NCBI GenBank assembly: GCA_963753585.1
Contig: CAVWCU010000001.1
Coordinates: forward strand, 1 to 64,000
Reading direction: 5' to 3'
Source: VRUE01 sp963753585
GTDB taxonomy: Bacteria; Actinomycetota; Thermoleophilia; Solirubrobacterales; 70-9
DNA: 64,000 bases
Shown here: one piece after another, positions 52,486 through 61,260 of the stretch
Numbering within the stretch: position 1 is the stretch's first letter
How the letters are laid out: each line of letters opens with the position of its first letter
Made by a program: the position numbers and the translations under genes
Notes under the pieces: model-generated
Database searches by the model: none
Told to the model about the DNA's origin: nothing
Seen by the model: only the letters and a program-made list of their open reading frames with translations

Positions 52486-53937
52486 ATGCCTGTGGAGAGT
52501 CCCGCCAAGCCGGCTCTGCGCGTCGAGCCGCCCGAGCAGCTGAGCGCCAATCCGGTGCGCCGCGTGGTCGAAGACATCCGCGCCGAGATCAAAGTCCGCC
52601 GCCGGGGCGCCTACCCACCGGGACCGCAGGACTTCAGCCTTGCCCGCACCCGGCAGGTCGGGAGCGACCCGCTGCCGTTGCTGCTTTCCCTCTACGAGGA
52701 GCACGGGCCGATCTTCAGCGCTCGGCTCCTCCACAGCCAGGTCATCTTCATGCTCGGTCCCGAAGCCAACCACTTCGTCACCGTCGCCCACCCGGAGAAC
52801 TTCCACTGGCGCGAGTCGAGCTTCGGCGACCTGATCCCGCTGCTCGGAGACGGATTGCTGACGATCGACGACGCCTACCACGACCGGGCGCGGGAGATCA
52901 TGATGCCGGCCTTCCACCGCGAGCAGGTTGCCGCCTCGGTGGAGGCGATGGTGGCCGAGGCCACTCCGGCAATCGAGCGGATGCAGCCGAACCAGGTGGT
53001 CGACGTCTACGAGTGGATGCGCGGCCTGGCGATGCGGATCGCGATGCGGGCGCTGCTCGGGCTCGATCCCGACGAAGCCGGCAAGGGCGCCGCCGCCGCC
53101 GAGCACTTCGAGCGGGCACTCGGCTTCTATGGCATCGACTTCCACCTGCGCCTGCTGCGCGGCCCTCGCTCGCCCTGGTCGAAGATGATCGCCTCACGGG
53201 CGGTCCTCGACGAGATCGTCCTCGGTGAGATCGCGCGGCGGCGCGCCGATCCCGACCCCGAGAAGATGGACATCCTCAGCCTCCTACTCTCGGTGCGCGA
53301 CGAGGCCGGGGAGGGGTTCACGGCCAAGGAGGTCCGCGACCAGGTGATGACGCTGATGTTCGCCGGTCACGACACCTCCACCTCGACCCTGACCTTCATG
53401 ATGCACGAGCTGGCGCGCCACCCCGACGTGGTCGAGAAGCTCTGCGAGGAGCAGGATCGCGTGCTCGGCGACCGCACGCCCGACATCGACGCGCTCGAGA
53501 AGGAGATGCCCTACCTCGACATGGTCCTCGACGAGGTGCTGCGCCTCTACCCGCCGGCCTGGATCGGCCCGCGGAGGGCGGTGCGCGACTTCGAGTTCAA
53601 TGGCTGCCAAGTCTCTCGCGGCGCTTACGTCAACTACTGCTCCTGGGCCAGCCACCGCATCCCTGAGTTCTTCCCAGAGCCGGAGGCGTTCATCCCCGAG
53701 CGGTTCACCCGCGAGCGCAAGGCGGCCCTGCCGCGCGGCGCCTACGTCCCCTTCGGCGGCGGCCGCCGCATCTGCATCGGCAAGCGCTTCGGCCAGACCG
53801 AGGTGAAGCTGGTGGCGACGATGCTCCTGCAGAAGCTCCGCCTAGACGCGATGCCCGGCCGCACGATGACCGTGCGCCAGATGCCGACGCTCTCACCGCG
53901 GGGCGGCCTGCAGATGCGCGTGCTGCCCCGCGGCTGA
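52486..53937 (+). CDS. Cytochrome P450
   Basis: A 483-aa heme mono-oxygenase. I-helix oxygen-binding motif MFAGHDTSTSTL, K-helix ExxR in DEVLRLYPPAW, meander region FFPEPEAFIPERFTRERK and the heme-binding Cys in PFGGGRRICIGKRFGQTEVK. No membrane anchor is visible, so it is soluble and needs a ferredoxin/reductase. The ATG at 52486 follows the shared palindrome (operator). The regulon context (ALDH, acyl-CoA dehydrogenase) suggests hydroxylation followed by oxidation of a lipid or terpenoid substrate. Confidence 0.94.
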   Translation: MPVESPAKPALRVEPPEQLSANPVRRVVEDIRAEIKVRRRGAYPPGPQDFSLARTRQVGSDPLPLLLSLYEEHGPIFSARLLHSQVIFMLGPEANHFVTVAHPENFHWRESSFGDLIPLLGDGLLTIDDAYHDRAREIMMPAFHREQVAASVEAMVAEATPAIERMQPNQVVDVYEWMRGLAMRIAMRALLGLDPDEAGKGAAAAEHFERALGFYGIDFHLRLLRGPRSPWSKMIASRAVLDEIVLGEIARRRADPDPEKMDILSLLLSVRDEAGEGFTAKEVRDQVMTLMFAGHDTSTSTLTFMMHELARHPDVVEKLCEEQDRVLGDRTPDIDALEKEMPYLDMVLDEVLRLYPPAWIGPRRAVRDFEFNGCQVSRGAYVNYCSWASHRIPEFFPEPEAFIPERFTRERKAALPRGAYVPFGGGRRICIGKRFGQTEVKLVATMLLQKLRLDAMPGRTMTVRQMPTLSPRGGLQMRVLPRG

Positions 53938-53943
53938 AGCCAT

Positions 53944-56091
53944 CTACTTGATGAACAGCATCTCCTCGTACTTCGGCAGCGGCCAGAGGTAGTCGGCTAC
54001 GACCTTCTCCAGCCTGTCGGCCGCCTCGCGGACTCGCTCCATCGCGGCGATCTGCGTGTCGCGGGCGTGGATCGCCCAGTCGAGACCCTCGAGGCCGGGG
54101 TCGGCGTTCGCCTGCTCGAGTTGACTCAGCGCGTTGACCAGCTCTTCGGCGAGGACCTTGGTCTCGGAAGCTGTGCCGTCGATGCCCGACTCTTTGATCA
54201 GGCTCATGTAGCGCAGCGCTGCCGGCAGGATCATCGTCTTGGCGATCGAGTGCGTGGTCTCGGCCTCGATGTTGGCGCAGATCGCGTACTGCTCGACCCA
54301 GACCTCGTAGCGGGACTCGAGCTCGCGCTTGGAGAGCACCTCGTAGTTCTCGAAGGCGGCGATCGTCTGCTCGCTGATCACCTCGGGCAGCGCTTCGGGC
54401 GTAGTGCGCAGGTTCTTCAGCCCGCGCCGCTCGGCCTCGGCGTGCCAGGCCTCGTCGTAGTTGTCGCCGCCGAAGCAGACCTGCTTGTTGGCCGTGTAGG
54501 TCTCCTTGACGACCTCGATCACGGCCTCGGCCAGCGGTGTGCCGCCGTCGATCTTCGCCTCCAGCTTGTCGGCGAGCTCGTCGATCGCCTCGGCCGCGAT
54601 CGTGTTGAGCACCGTGTTGGGGAAGGCGAGCGACATGCTCGACCCCAGCGCCCGGAACTCGAATTTGTTGCCGGTGAAGGCGAAGGGCGAGGTGCGGTTG
54701 CGGTCGCCGCCGTGCATCGGCAGCGCCGGCAGCACGGTCGCGCCGAGCTCGAGGAAAGAGGCGGGCGTGTTGGGGTCCCCTTCGCCGCTGGCGATCGCCT
54801 CGAAGACCTTCTCCAGCTCGCCGCCGAGGAAGATCGAGATGATCGCCGGCGGCGCCTCGTTGGCGCCGAGGCGGTGGTCCTGGCCGATGTTGGCGACCGA
54901 GGCGCGCAGCAGCCCCTGGTGCTTGTTCACCGCCTGGATCACCGCGGCGCAGAAGAAGAGGAAGTGGATGTTGTCGGCCGGCGTGTCGCCCGGGTCGAGC
55001 AGGTTGGTGCCGGTGTCGGTGCCCATCGACCAGTTGTTGTGCTTGCCCGAGCCGTTGACGCCGGCGAAGGGCTTCTCGTGCAGCAGGCAGACGAGCCCGT
55101 AGCGGCGGGCGACGCTCTCCAGGATCTGCATCAGCAGCTGCTGGTGGTCGGAGCCGACGTTGGAGCTCTCGAAGACCGGCGCGATCTCGTACTGGCCGGG
55201 AGCGACCTCGTTGTGGCGGGTCTTGACCGGGATGCCGAGCATCCGCATCTCGAGCTCGGACTCCATCATGAAGGCGAGCACGCGCTCGGGGATCGAGCCG
55301 AAGTAGTGGTCGTCGAGCTCGTGCCCCTTGGGCGGCTTGGCGCCGAAGAGCGTGCGGCCGGTGGCGATCAGGTCGGGGCGCTCGTAGAAGTACTGCTCGT
55401 CGATCAGGAAGTACTCCTGCTCGGGCCCGACCGTGGTGAAGACGCGCTTGCTCTCGGTGTCGCCGAGCAGCGCCAGCGCCTTGATCGCGGAGCGCGAGAG
55501 CGCGTCCATCGAGCGCAGCAGCGGGATCTTGCCGTCGAGCGCCTCGCCTGTCCAGGAGGCGAAAGCGGTCGGGATGCAGAGCAGCGCCCCGTTCGGGTTC
55601 TCGAGGATGAAGGCGGGGGAGGTTGGGTCCCAGGCCGTGTAGCCACGCGCCTCGAAGGTGGCGCGGACGCCGCCAGTGGGGAAGGAGGAGGCGTCGGGCT
55701 CGCCCTGGATCAGCTCCTTGCCGGAGAAGCCGGCCAGCGCCGCGCCTTCGCCGCCGGAGGGCTCGAAGAACGAGTCGTGCTTCTCCGCGGTGGAGCCGGT
55801 GAGGGGCTGGAAGACGTGGGTGAAGTGGGTTGCGCCCTTCTCCAGCGCCCAGTCCTTCATCGCAGCGGCGACCGCGTCGGCGGTGGCGGCGTCGATCGCC
55901 TCGCCGCTCTCCAGGGTCGCCTTGAGCTTCTCGAAGACGTCGCCCGGCAGGCGTTCGCGCTGCACGGAGACGGAGAAGACGTTGGCGCCGAAGGCGTCGT
56001 TCTCGGGCTGGGTAAGGTCGAGCGCGCCGAGTGCCTGCCCATTGGAGCTCCACTGCGCTGCGGTCACGTTCTGCTGGCGGATACGGGTCAT
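53944..56091 (-). CDS. glnN: Glutamine synthetase type III
   Basis: A 715-aa GSIII enzyme that makes glutamine from glutamate and ammonia. The GSIII-specific length and segments are seen: TRIRQQNVTAAQWSSNGQAL, GPEQEYFLIDEQYFYERPDL, TRHNEVAPGQYEIAPVFESS, FAGVNGSGKHNNWSMGTDTG and NKFEFRALGSSMSLAFPNTV, ending ADYLWPLPKYEEMLFIK. The active-site loop GSGKHNNW is intact. The ATG at 56091 has a 173-bp leader spacer (56092-56264) that holds no gene I can identify. It is convergent with the P450 gene (6-bp gap). Confidence 0.94.
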   Translation of the reverse strand: MTRIRQQNVTAAQWSSNGQALGALDLTQPENDAFGANVFSVSVQRERLPGDVFEKLKATLESGEAIDAATADAVAAAMKDWALEKGATHFTHVFQPLTGSTAEKHDSFFEPSGGEGAALAGFSGKELIQGEPDASSFPTGGVRATFEARGYTAWDPTSPAFILENPNGALLCIPTAFASWTGEALDGKIPLLRSMDALSRSAIKALALLGDTESKRVFTTVGPEQEYFLIDEQYFYERPDLIATGRTLFGAKPPKGHELDDHYFGSIPERVLAFMMESELEMRMLGIPVKTRHNEVAPGQYEIAPVFESSNVGSDHQQLLMQILESVARRYGLVCLLHEKPFAGVNGSGKHNNWSMGTDTGTNLLDPGDTPADNIHFLFFCAAVIQAVNKHQGLLRASVANIGQDHRLGANEAPPAIISIFLGGELEKVFEAIASGEGDPNTPASFLELGATVLPALPMHGGDRNRTSPFAFTGNKFEFRALGSSMSLAFPNTVLNTIAAEAIDELADKLEAKIDGGTPLAEAVIEVVKETYTANKQVCFGGDNYDEAWHAEAERRGLKNLRTTPEALPEVISEQTIAAFENYEVLSKRELESRYEVWVEQYAICANIEAETTHSIAKTMILPAALRYMSLIKESGIDGTASETKVLAEELVNALSQLEQANADPGLEGLDWAIHARDTQIAAMERVREAADRLEKVVADYLWPLPKYEEMLFIK

Positions 56092-56264
56092 CGCTTTTGT
56101 CGTCCCTCGCTTGGCGTCGCGCCCGGCCGGCGGGCACGGTCGATTACCGGTCTACTCCCCTTGAAAGAGTGGAAAAAGAGCCTAATGGCAATCGCTCGGA
56201 GATGCCTTTGTACCGCGGTATAAGGATCGCCCGCGGGTCTTGTACGGGCGTCGGCAAAGGGGGG

Positions 56265-56780
56265 CTAGGTACTGGGCACGGCGTTCAGAAGGCCCAGCGG
56301 GTGGCGGAGTCGGAAGCCACCGGTCGGCCGCATCTCTTCGCTCCAGCCGGGGCCGTGGCCGTCGTCTTCGGCGGTGGAAGACGTGTCCCAGCGCAGGCCG
56401 GCGATCACAGCGAAGACGTGGTCGTGGCTGGCGTAGATCCGGACCCAGCTGCCGGGGCCGCCCCCGCCCCAGCGCATGAAACCGCGGGAATCGAGGGGCG
56501 AGTCGAGCAGCCCGGCTGCGTGCATCACGTAGCTGACCGAGCCCGAGCAGTCATAGCCTCGCGAGCGCCAGCCACGGTGACCGCCGCCCCACACGTAAGG
56601 GTGATGGCGGATCCGATTTGCCGCCTGGATCATCGCGTCGACCGCCGGCGGCGCCGAAGCGGGCGCCACCGCGCGCCCGCTGGGCAGCAGCGTCGCCTGC
56701 GGCACCGCCGCGCTCGCACCAGACGCCGGTACCAGCAGGCACGCGCACGCGGTGAGCAGGATCGTCCCCCGTCGAAGCAT
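56265..56780 (-). CDS. Secreted NlpC/P60-like peptidase
   Basis: A 171-aa exported protein. Signal peptide MLRRGTILLTACACLLVPAS-GASA. The papain-like domain has the motif YDCSGSVSYVMHAAGLLDSP (catalytic Cys in DCSGS), preceded by IRHHPYVWGGGHRG. A downstream His candidate lies in the SHDHVFAVIAGL segment. It would cleave peptidoglycan stem peptides. The domain is short (about 120 residues) but keeps the NlpC/P60 core. ATG 56780. It is divergent from the fadB-like gene (72 bp between the two starts). Confidence 0.84.
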   Translation of the reverse strand: MLRRGTILLTACACLLVPASGASAAVPQATLLPSGRAVAPASAPPAVDAMIQAANRIRHHPYVWGGGHRGWRSRGYDCSGSVSYVMHAAGLLDSPLDSRGFMRWGGGGPGSWVRIYASHDHVFAVIAGLRWDTSSTAEDDGHGPGWSEEMRPTGGFRLRHPLGLLNAVPST

Positions 56781-56852
56781 GAAAGACCTCTATCGGCAAC
56801 CGGCCGCACATCTATAGCCTTCGGCCGACCCGACCCTGGAGGAGCCCAGCAA

Positions 56853-58853
56853 ATGTTCGTCTCGAAGGCCGCCGTCGTCGGCGGCGGCACCATGGGCGGT
56901 GAGATCGCGCAGGCGATCGCCGCCGCCGACATCCCCGTCGTCGTCAAGGACATCGACCGGAAGTTCGTCGACGCCGCGGTCGAGAAGGCGCGCGCGGTCA
57001 CCGAGGGGCAGCTCGCCCGCCTGGTCAAGAAGGAGAAGCTGACCCCCGAGCAGGCGGACGCGCGGCTTGCCGAGGTGATGGGACTCGTTACGGGCACCAC
57101 CTCCTACGAGGGGTTCGGTGACGTCGACTTCGTCGTCGAGGCGGTTCCCGAGCGGATGGAGATCAAGCAGGCGGTTTTCCGCGAGCTCGACGCGGCCACC
57201 CCTGGGCACGCGATCCTCGCCTCCAACACCTCCTCGCTCTCGATCACCGAGATGGGGGAGACGACCCTGCGGCCCGACAAGGTCGTCGGCTTCCACTTCT
57301 TCTACCCGGCCTCGGTGATGCCCCTGGTCGAGGTGATCGCCGGCGAAGACACCTCCGAGGAGACGGCGACGGTCGCCTACAACTTCGCCCAGGCGATCAA
57401 GAAGCAGCCGATCGTCTGCGGCGAGGTGCCCGGCTTCGTCGTCAACCGGATCCTGATGGCGACGATGGGGGAGGTGTGGCGCGCCCAGGAGGAGCAGGGC
57501 CTCTCGCTGAAGGCGATCGACGAGGCGTTTACGGCCGCCCAGGCCTCGCCGATGGGCCCCTTCTTCCTCACCGACCTGCTCGGGCTCGACACGGTTCTGC
57601 ACGTCGCCGAGCACCTCGCCGATTCCTACGGGGAGACCTTCTACGTCCACCAGGGCCTGAAGCAGCTGGTCGCCGATGGCAAGCTCGGCGCCAAGTCGGG
57701 TGGCGAGGGGTTCTTCAAGGACGGCGAGCAGAACGTTCCCGGCGAGGCCGACCCCGACGCCGAGGAGCTGGTCGCGCTGTTCACCTGCCGGGCGCTGATC
57801 GAGGCCTGCCTCCTGGTCGAGGAGGGCGTCTGCTCCGTTCGCGACATCGACGTCGGGATGATGGCCGGGGCCGGCCTCGACCCGCGCAAAGGCCTGCTGC
57901 CTCCCTTCTGGAAAGCCGACGTCGAAGGTCTCGACAAGGTGCTGGAGCGGATGGAGGGCCTGCGCGAGCGCCACGGCGATCGCTTCGCGGCTCCGGTGCT
58001 GCTGCGCCGGCTCGTCGCCCAGGGCCGCCTCGGCATGGCCTCGGGCGAGGGCTTCTACCCCTATCCACAGCCCGACGAGGGCGAGCAGGCCGAGACGGTG
58101 AAGCTGGAGACCCGCGGAGAGGTGGCGATCGCCTGGCTCGCCAACGCGCCGATGAACGCCGTCTCGCCCGACGTGATCCGCGACCTGGGGGCCGTCTGGG
58201 AGCGGGTCAAGGCAGCGGAGGGAGTGGGGACGATGGTGATCGCCTCCTCGGTCCCGGTCGTCTTCTCGGCCGGTGCCGACATCAAGGCCTTCACCCAGAT
58301 GGACGAGAGCGGGGGCGAGGAGCTGATCCACACTGCCCATGCGCTGCTGCGCGACTTCGGCCGGGCCCCGGTGGCGACGATCGCCGCAGTCAACGCGCTC
58401 GCCTTCGGCGGCGGCTGCGAGCTTGCGATGGCCTGCGACGTCCGGATCGCCGCCGAGGCGGCTGTGTTCGGCCAGCCCGAGGTGAAGCTGGGGATCATCC
58501 CCGGCTTCGGCGGCACCCAGCGCCTGCCCCGCCTGGTCGGGCCCAACAAGGCGCTGGAGATGAACCTGGTCGGCGACGCGATCCTGGCCGGCGAGGCGCT
58601 CGAAGCCGGCCTGGCCAACCGCGTCGTCCCCGACCACGAGCTGTTCGAGACGGCCCTGATGTGGGGCCGCAAGCTGGCGGGCCAGGCGCCGGTCGCGGTC
58701 GAGCAGATCAAGCTCGTCTCGGGCGCCGGCGACCTCGACCAGGGCATCGAGGCCGAGAAGCAGGGTTTCGCCACTGCCTTCCGCAGCGAGGACGCCAGGG
58801 AGGGCATCGGCGCCTTCCTCGCCAAGCGCACTCCCAGATGGAGCGGCAAGTAA
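56853..58853 (+). CDS. Fused 3-hydroxyacyl-CoA dehydrogenase / enoyl-CoA hydratase (HAD-ECH order)
   Basis: A 666-aa two-domain beta-oxidation enzyme. The N-terminal dehydrogenase (about 1-400) shows AAVVGGGTMGGEIAQAIAAA (NAD site), LASNTSSLSITEMG, FHFFYPASVMPLVEVIAGED and GEVPGFVVNRILMATMGEVW. The C-terminal hydratase (about 410-666) has VVFSAGADIKAFTQMDESGG, VAAVNALAFGGGCELAMACD-type NALAFGGGCELAMACDVRIA, and PEVKLGIIPGFGGTQRLPRL. This is the reverse of FadB/FadJ, which have the hydratase first. GGAGG precedes the ATG at 56853. A sirtuin gene overlaps its end by 16 bp and an HAD phosphatase follows, so the three are an operon. Confidence 0.93.
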   Translation: MFVSKAAVVGGGTMGGEIAQAIAAADIPVVVKDIDRKFVDAAVEKARAVTEGQLARLVKKEKLTPEQADARLAEVMGLVTGTTSYEGFGDVDFVVEAVPERMEIKQAVFRELDAATPGHAILASNTSSLSITEMGETTLRPDKVVGFHFFYPASVMPLVEVIAGEDTSEETATVAYNFAQAIKKQPIVCGEVPGFVVNRILMATMGEVWRAQEEQGLSLKAIDEAFTAAQASPMGPFFLTDLLGLDTVLHVAEHLADSYGETFYVHQGLKQLVADGKLGAKSGGEGFFKDGEQNVPGEADPDAEELVALFTCRALIEACLLVEEGVCSVRDIDVGMMAGAGLDPRKGLLPPFWKADVEGLDKVLERMEGLRERHGDRFAAPVLLRRLVAQGRLGMASGEGFYPYPQPDEGEQAETVKLETRGEVAIAWLANAPMNAVSPDVIRDLGAVWERVKAAEGVGTMVIASSVPVVFSAGADIKAFTQMDESGGEELIHTAHALLRDFGRAPVATIAAVNALAFGGGCELAMACDVRIAAEAAVFGQPEVKLGIIPGFGGTQRLPRLVGPNKALEMNLVGDAILAGEALEAGLANRVVPDHELFETALMWGRKLAGQAPVAVEQIKLVSGAGDLDQGIEAEKQGFATAFRSEDAREGIGAFLAKRTPRWSGK

Positions 58854-59602
58854 CCCCGTCGGCGGGGGTCGAGCAGCTCGCGGAGCTGATCCGGGAGTCG
58901 CGCTGCACCGTCGCGCTGACGGGCGCTGGGATTTCGGTTCCCTCCGGGATCCCCGACTTCCGCACGCCGGAGACCGGGCTGTGGGCGAACGTCGACCCGA
59001 TGGAGGTCGCCCACATCGACGTCTTCGAGCGCGACCCCGCCCGCTTCTGGTCCTACTACCGCCCGCGCTTCCACTCGCTTGGCGACAAGCTGCCGAATGC
59101 CGGGCACGAGGCGCTGGCCGAGCTGGAGCAAGGCGGGATGCTGGAGGGAGTGATCACGCAGAACATCGACCGCCTGCACCGGTCCGCCGGGTCGCGGAAC
59201 GTGGTCGAGGTGCACGGATCGATCGAGACCTCGACCTGCAGGGATTGCTCGACCTCCTACGCGGTCAAGGAGGTCGATGCCCTCTTCGACGAGCGGGGCG
59301 TCGCCGTCTGCGCGGCCTGCGAGGGACCCGTCAAGCCCGACGTGGTGCTGTTCGGCGAGATGCTCCCCAGGCAGGCGACCGAGCAGGCGCACCGGCTCGC
59401 CGCGCAGGCCGAGCTGATGCTCTGCGTCGGCAGCTCGCTCGTCGTCCACCCGGTTGCGGCCCTCCCCGGCGTCACCTTGGAGAACGGCGGCCGGCTCGCG
59501 ATCGTCACCAAGGGGCCCACGCCCTACGACGACGACGCCGAGCTGAAGCTGGAGGGCGAGATCGACGCCGAGCTGTCCGCGATGCTGGCTGCGCTCGCGT
59601 GA
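58838..59602 (+). CDS. Sir2-family NAD+-dependent protein deacylase
   Basis: A 254-aa sirtuin. GAGIS-type motif TVALTGAGISVPSGIPDFRT, GVITQNIDRLHRSAG (NAD and acyl-Lys contacts), catalytic His in VVEVHGSIETSTCRDC and the zinc-binding pairs CRDC and CAAC, then LFGEMLPRQATEQAHRLAAQ and VGSSLVVHPVAALPGVTLEN. It removes acyl groups from lysines with NAD+. The 16-bp overlap with the preceding beta-oxidation gene suggests a link to acyl-CoA metabolism. ATG 58838. Confidence 0.93.
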   Translation: MERQVTPSAGVEQLAELIRESRCTVALTGAGISVPSGIPDFRTPETGLWANVDPMEVAHIDVFERDPARFWSYYRPRFHSLGDKLPNAGHEALAELEQGGMLEGVITQNIDRLHRSAGSRNVVEVHGSIETSTCRDCSTSYAVKEVDALFDERGVAVCAACEGPVKPDVVLFGEMLPRQATEQAHRLAAQAELMLCVGSSLVVHPVAALPGVTLENGGRLAIVTKGPTPYDDDAELKLEGEIDAELSAMLAALA

Positions 59603-60276
59603 CCGGCCTGGGCCCCGGCGCCCGAGGGAGGCTGCCCGACGCGGTGATCTTCGACAACGACGGCCTGCTGCTCGACACCGAGTCGGTCTGGACCCGGGCC
59701 GAGCAGGACCTCTTCGAGCGTCGCGGCCTCGACTTCACCCCGGCCCACAAGCGCGAGCTGGTCGGTACGTCGGCCGAGATCGCCGGGGCAGTTCTCGAGC
59801 GTCGCCTCGGCGAGCCGGGGCGCGCCGCCGAGCTGATCGAGGAGCTGAACGAGCTTGTCGTCGCCGAGCTCGAGCACGGGGTGGAGGCGATGGTCGGGGC
59901 GCGCGAGCTGCTGTTGGAGCTGAGGCGACGCGGAACCCCGATCGGCCTCGTCTCCAATTCGCCACTGATCTTCGTCCGCCGCTCGTTGGAGATCGTCGGC
60001 TTCACCGACCACTTCGACATCGTGCTCAGCGCCCACGAAGTGGCCGCGCCGAAGCCGGCACCCGACCCTTACCTGGAGGCCTGTCGCCGGCTGAACGTCG
60101 AGGCCGGGCCGGCTGTGATCGCCTTGGAGGACTCGCCGACCGGCGTTGCCGCAGCACGCGCCGCCGGTCTGACTGTGATCGGCATCCCTTCTCTCGACGG
60201 CATCGAGCTGGCCGAGGCGCACGAGATTGCCGAATCGCTGCTCGACAGCGTGGTGACTCGCCGGCTTTCTCTCTAG
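59599..60276 (+). CDS. HAD-superfamily phosphatase
   Basis: A 225-aa beta-phosphoglucomutase-like hydrolase: LPDAVIFDNDGLLLDTESVW (D-N-D nucleophile pair), PIGLVSNSPLIFVRRSLEIV (motif II), KPAPDPYLEACRRLNVEAGP and IALEDSPTGVAAARAAGLTV (motif IV). It hydrolyses a phosphorylated small molecule. GTG start 59599 overlaps the sirtuin stop by 4 bp (GTGA). The operon ends in inverted repeat E4. Confidence 0.92.
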   Translation: MTGLGPGARGRLPDAVIFDNDGLLLDTESVWTRAEQDLFERRGLDFTPAHKRELVGTSAEIAGAVLERRLGEPGRAAELIEELNELVVAELEHGVEAMVGARELLLELRRRGTPIGLVSNSPLIFVRRSLEIVGFTDHFDIVLSAHEVAAPKPAPDPYLEACRRLNVEAGPAVIALEDSPTGVAAARAAGLTVIGIPSLDGIELAEAHEIAESLLDSVVTRRLSL

Positions 60277-60278
60277 CG

Positions 60279-60373
60279 GGCTGAGACGGGGGCACCCCCG
60301 CTCGGACAATTGCCGGCCTAATGAGGCCGGCAATTTGAGTATCCGCCCGCTCGGGGGTGCCCCCGTCTCAGCC
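60279..60373. repeat. Inverted repeat E4: 22-bp perfect arms with 12-bp inner hairpin at a convergent junction
   Basis: Arms 60279-60300 and 60352-60373 are perfect complements; each arm is itself nearly palindromic (CGGGGGCACCCCCG). The interior holds AATTGCCGGCCT/AGGCCGGCAATT (60308-60319, 60324-60335) with a 4-base loop. The HAD stop lies 2 bp before the left arm, and the stop of the minus-strand gene (60368-60370) lies in the right arm. Confidence 0.75.
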
Positions 60374-61186
60374 TTGGAGGATGCGGCGGCGTCGCAGTAC
60401 GCGCTCGCAGATAGATAGGAGGTCGCCCAGCGTTTGAGATTGGGACGCGGCGAGGTCGCCTTCGAGGGCCGTGTTGGCAAGCTCACCCGCCTCGTGGCGA
60501 CGGGCGGCGAGCGTTGCCATGTCCTCCTCGTGTCCCGGGTCGGTGAGCGCGCCTTTGAGCTCGGCGAGCAGGGCCTCCAGGCCGACACGGAGCTGTAGGG
60601 CCGCCTCGCGCACCCGTCCCGCGTCGAGGTCGGCGCGGGCACGCAGGATGAGCGTTTCGCAGGCGTCTAGCTGTTCGCGCCCTCCGAGTACGGCGGCGAC
60701 CCGCTCCTGGGGGCGAAGCTCCTCGATTCGCTGCCGGCGTCGCGAGGTGGCTCCGGCGTGCGCGTCGACCTCGCGGGCGGCGCTGAACTCGCCACTGGCA
60801 ACTTGCTCGCCGCTGCCGTAGCCGATCCGTGCCGCGACCGCCCGCCGTAGGCTCATCGCCTGAGGGGAGGGGTCACCGCTCGCCGCGGCGTGTGCGTGCA
60901 GAGCCCGGTTGAGCGCCTCGATCGCTTCTGCGAGCAGGGCGTCAACCGTGTCCTCGGCTGCCGCTGACTCTTCCAGCCAGCGCCTCGCATCGCTCTCCTC
61001 GGTGAAGGAGTCGAAGGCGCGCACCAGGGTCGTTCGCGCGAGCGGCAAGGGGGAGGGAGCCGCGTCCGCTTCGGTCTCGCGTGCCCGGCGCCTGCGCCGG
61101 CGAACCGGGGCGGGGGCACCGAGCGTTTCGAGCACCAGGACCCTCTCCTCGCCGCCATCGCGCAATACGTAGCGGCCGTCCGTCAC
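60368..61186 (-). CDS. Conserved hypothetical protein, helical
   Basis: A soluble, arginine- and glutamate-rich helical protein of 272 aa from the GTG at 61186: LVLETLGAPAPVRRRRRRAR, TEESDARRWLEESAAAEDTV, AVAARIGYGSGEQVASGEFS, GREQLDACETLILRARADLD and GDLAASQSQTLGDLLSICER. In the same frame just upstream the sequence reads LAQLFGFAQLDFAGTLDV, which looks like the real N-terminus but has only a CTG (61237) in place of a usual start. With that start the protein would be 289 aa. The function is unknown. The stop is within inverted repeat E4. Confidence 0.65.
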   Translation of the reverse strand: MTDGRYVLRDGGEERVLVLETLGAPAPVRRRRRRARETEADAAPSPLPLARTTLVRAFDSFTEESDARRWLEESAAAEDTVDALLAEAIEALNRALHAHAAASGDPSPQAMSLRRAVAARIGYGSGEQVASGEFSAAREVDAHAGATSRRRQRIEELRPQERVAAVLGGREQLDACETLILRARADLDAGRVREAALQLRVGLEALLAELKGALTDPGHEEDMATLAARRHEAGELANTALEGDLAASQSQTLGDLLSICERVLRRRRILQG

Positions 61187-61260
61187 ATCGAGCGTGCCGG
61201 CGAAGTCGAGCTGGGCGAATCCGAATAGCTGTGCCAGGGGGCGATTATCTCGGCTATCGG

